6,946 nt of DNA from Burkholderiales bacterium (lineage in GTDB: Bacteria; Pseudomonadota; Gammaproteobacteria; Burkholderiales; Chitinimonadaceae): the NCBI GenBank assembly GCA_019234745.1, contig JAFAKZ010000021.1, positions 1 to 6,946 on the forward strand, written 5' to 3'. Below are positions 6,022 to 6,946 of this stretch, piece by piece (the first letter of the stretch is position 1; the number at the start of each line of letters is the position of its first letter). A program made the position numbers and the translations under genes. A model generated the notes under the pieces. It saw only the letters and a list, made by a program, of their open reading frames with translations, was not told the DNA's origin and made no database searches.

Positions 6022-6459
6022 ATGTTTGAATTCGAAGCCACCCAGTTCGCAACGATCGCCCCCATGCCTCTGCATCCACGCGCCCGCATCGCCATCGTCG
6101 GTGAGTTCGACCCGACGAACGCGGCACATCAGGCCATCCCCCTGGCGCTGGCATACGCGGCTGAGCAGCTGAGCGGCGTTGTCGAGCACGAGTGGATTGC
6201 AACAGATACGCTGGCGCACAATGCAGCCACGCGGCTCGCCGCCTTCAACGGCATCTGGTGCGTGCCGGGCGGCCCCTACGCCAGTTTTGACGGCATCGTT
6301 GCCGCCATTCATTTCGCGCACGAAACGGGCCGCCCCTGCCTGGGAGCACGCGATGACGACCAGCCAGCCGCGATCGACTATGGGTGCGATGCCCAGCGCG
6401 GCAAACTGAACCCCATCGTTGCGGCCTTCGTACGCACCGCACAGGAGCAGCAGGCATGA
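6022..6459 (+). CDS. Shortened glutamine amidotransferase-like protein lacking the nucleophile Cys
   Basis: The ORF resembles class I glutamine amidotransferase domains related to the C-terminal half of CTP synthase; from memory, NCBI labels such proteins 'CTP synthase C-terminal region-related'. With the ATG at 6022 it has 145 residues. It shows IAIVGEFDPTNAAHQAIPLA (24-43) and GIWCVPGGPYASFDG (77-91), both strong family marks. Where relatives have a nucleophile elbow like GTCGGFQ, this protein has GARDDDQ (108-114), so Arg110 replaces the cysteine. The sequence then passes directly to LNPIVAAFVRTA (129-140), which resembles the C-terminal end of full-length relatives. About 90 middle residues, including the His/Glu part of the triad, appear lost in frame. 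Amidotransferase activity is not expected. The start is uncertain: ATG 6022 abuts the terminator T-run, ATG 6064 (131 aa) would also keep the domain, ATG 5983 lies before the hairpin, and none has a good Shine-Dalgarno sequence. Its stop overlaps the pth start (ATGA). It could be a decaying gene or a retained small protein. Confidence 0.7.
   Translation: MFEFEATQFATIAPMPLHPRARIAIVGEFDPTNAAHQAIPLALAYAAEQLSGVVEHEWIATDTLAHNAATRLAAFNGIWCVPGGPYASFDGIVAAIHFAHETGRPCLGARDDDQPAAIDYGCDAQRGKLNPIVAAFVRTAQEQQA
6443..6447 (+). promoter_or_regulatory. Ribosome binding site of pth
   Basis: AGGAG lies 8 bases before ATG 6456, inside the last codons of the amidotransferase-like ORF. pth can therefore be initiated on its own as well as by coupling through the ATGA overlap. 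Confidence 0.75.
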
Positions 6460-6946
6460 CCACTGCAGCCGGCGCCCCCATCCGCCTCGTCGTGGGGCTG
6501 GGCAACCCCGGGCCCGAATACATCGATACGCGCCATAACGCGGGTTTCTGGTGGGTGGACGCACTCGCCCACGACCTGGGCGCCACGCTCAAGCCGGAAA
6601 CGAAGTTCTTCGGTACGGTAGCCCGCGCCAGCCATGGCGGCGATGAGGTGTGGCTGCTGGAACCGACCACCTATATGAACCGCTCCGGCCAAGCCGTGGC
6701 GGCATTGGCGCGCTTCTACAAGATTCTGCCCAACGAGATTCTCGTGGTGCACGACGAACTCGACCTGCTGCCTGGCGAAGCCAAGCTCAAGCAAGGCGGT
6801 AGCCACGCCGGACATAATGGCCTCAAGGACATACAATCCATGCTGGGTACGCCGGACTTCTGGCGCCTGCGCATCGGCGTGGGCCACCCGCGCAGCCTGG
6901 GGCTCAACCAGCCAGTGGTCGACTTCGTGCTGCACCGCCCGCGCCA
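6456..6946 (+). CDS. pth: Peptidyl-tRNA hydrolase, 3' end cut by window edge
   Basis: Pth cleaves the ester bond of peptidyl-tRNAs that drop off stalled ribosomes and recycles the tRNA; it is essential in most bacteria. The 163 visible codons cover most of the usual 190-200 residues. All key positions are present with a constant offset of +7 from E. coli: Asn17 in GLGNPGPEY, catalytic His27 in TRHNAGF, Met74 in TYMNRSG, Asp100 in HDELDL and Asn121 in GHNGLKDI. FWRLRIGVGHP follows. The missing part is the C-terminal helix region beyond DFVLHRPR; the gap is the window edge. The N-terminus MTTAAGAPI is a few residues longer than in E. coli. The ATG overlaps the stop of the amidotransferase-like ORF, and a good Shine-Dalgarno sequence precedes it. 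The rplY-pth neighbourhood is conserved. Confidence 0.97.
   Translation, partial: MTTAAGAPIRLVVGLGNPGPEYIDTRHNAGFWWVDALAHDLGATLKPETKFFGTVARASHGGDEVWLLEPTTYMNRSGQAVAALARFYKILPNEILVVHDELDLLPGEAKLKQGGSHAGHNGLKDIQSMLGTPDFWRLRIGVGHPRSLGLNQPVVDFVLHRPR

Noticed and set aside
6343..6363. Selenocysteine at the amidotransferase nucleophile position
   Set aside because: Some relatives are labelled as possible selenoproteins, but the codon here is CGC (Arg), and no in-frame TGA occurs before the true stop.
6331..6400. Frameshift as the cause of the missing cysteine motif
   Set aside because: I read the other two plus-strand frames and neither restores a GTCGG-like motif; flanking residues align in the existing frame.
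5659..6564. 301-codon open frame on the minus strand across rplY, the amidotransferase-like ORF and pth
   Set aside because: It crosses three plus-strand genes and a terminator and has no recognisable domain; it is a shadow frame.

Overview
The window is a stretch of ordinary chromosomal housekeeping genes from a GC-rich proteobacterium, most likely a betaproteobacterium. The basis is the gene order mutM / TPR lipoprotein-lolB-ispE / tRNA-Gln / prs / rplY / pth, together with the Prs and L25 sequences and the two lipoproteins of the Lol-dependent outer-membrane type. The genus cannot be fixed from the sequence alone. No mobile element, CRISPR array or phage gene is visible.

Layout: (1) 1-691, minus strand: the first 230 codons of mutM, a DNA repair glycosylase, cut off by the window edge. 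(2) 692-902: a 211-base divergent intergenic region with a 10-bp direct repeat and a chain of inverted repeats that runs up to the ribosome binding site of the next gene. (3) 903-4101: a tight plus-strand operon of TPR outer-membrane lipoprotein, lolB and ispE, each joined to the next by a 4-base ATGA overlap. (4) 4127-4201: tRNA-Gln(UUG), followed by a 15-bp stem terminator. (5) 4313-5263: prs, followed by two tandem hairpins, the second a strong terminator. (6) 5357-5968: rplY (L25/Ctc type), followed by a UUCG-capped terminator. (7) 6022-6459: a shortened glutamine-amidotransferase-like ORF without the nucleophilic cysteine, joined by ATGA overlap to (8) pth, 6456 to the window end, cut off at its 3' end.

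The products cover outer-membrane lipoprotein insertion (LolB), isoprenoid precursor synthesis (IspE), PRPP supply (Prs) and translation (tRNA-Gln, L25, peptidyl-tRNA hydrolase). From general knowledge, prs-ctc-pth is an old gene order also found in Bacillus; here an extra ORF sits between ctc/rplY and pth.

Nothing seen is a clear new system. The points most worth a second look are: the amidotransferase-like remnant with its Cys-to-Arg change and apparent in-frame internal loss; the repeated placement of intrinsic terminators 0-21 bases upstream of the next start region (prs, rplY, amidotransferase-like ORF); an 8-bp competing pairing between the end of prs and the first hairpin after it; the structured leader of the TPR-lolB-ispE operon; and a sharp fall in third-position GC over the 3' third of ispE next to the tRNA gene.
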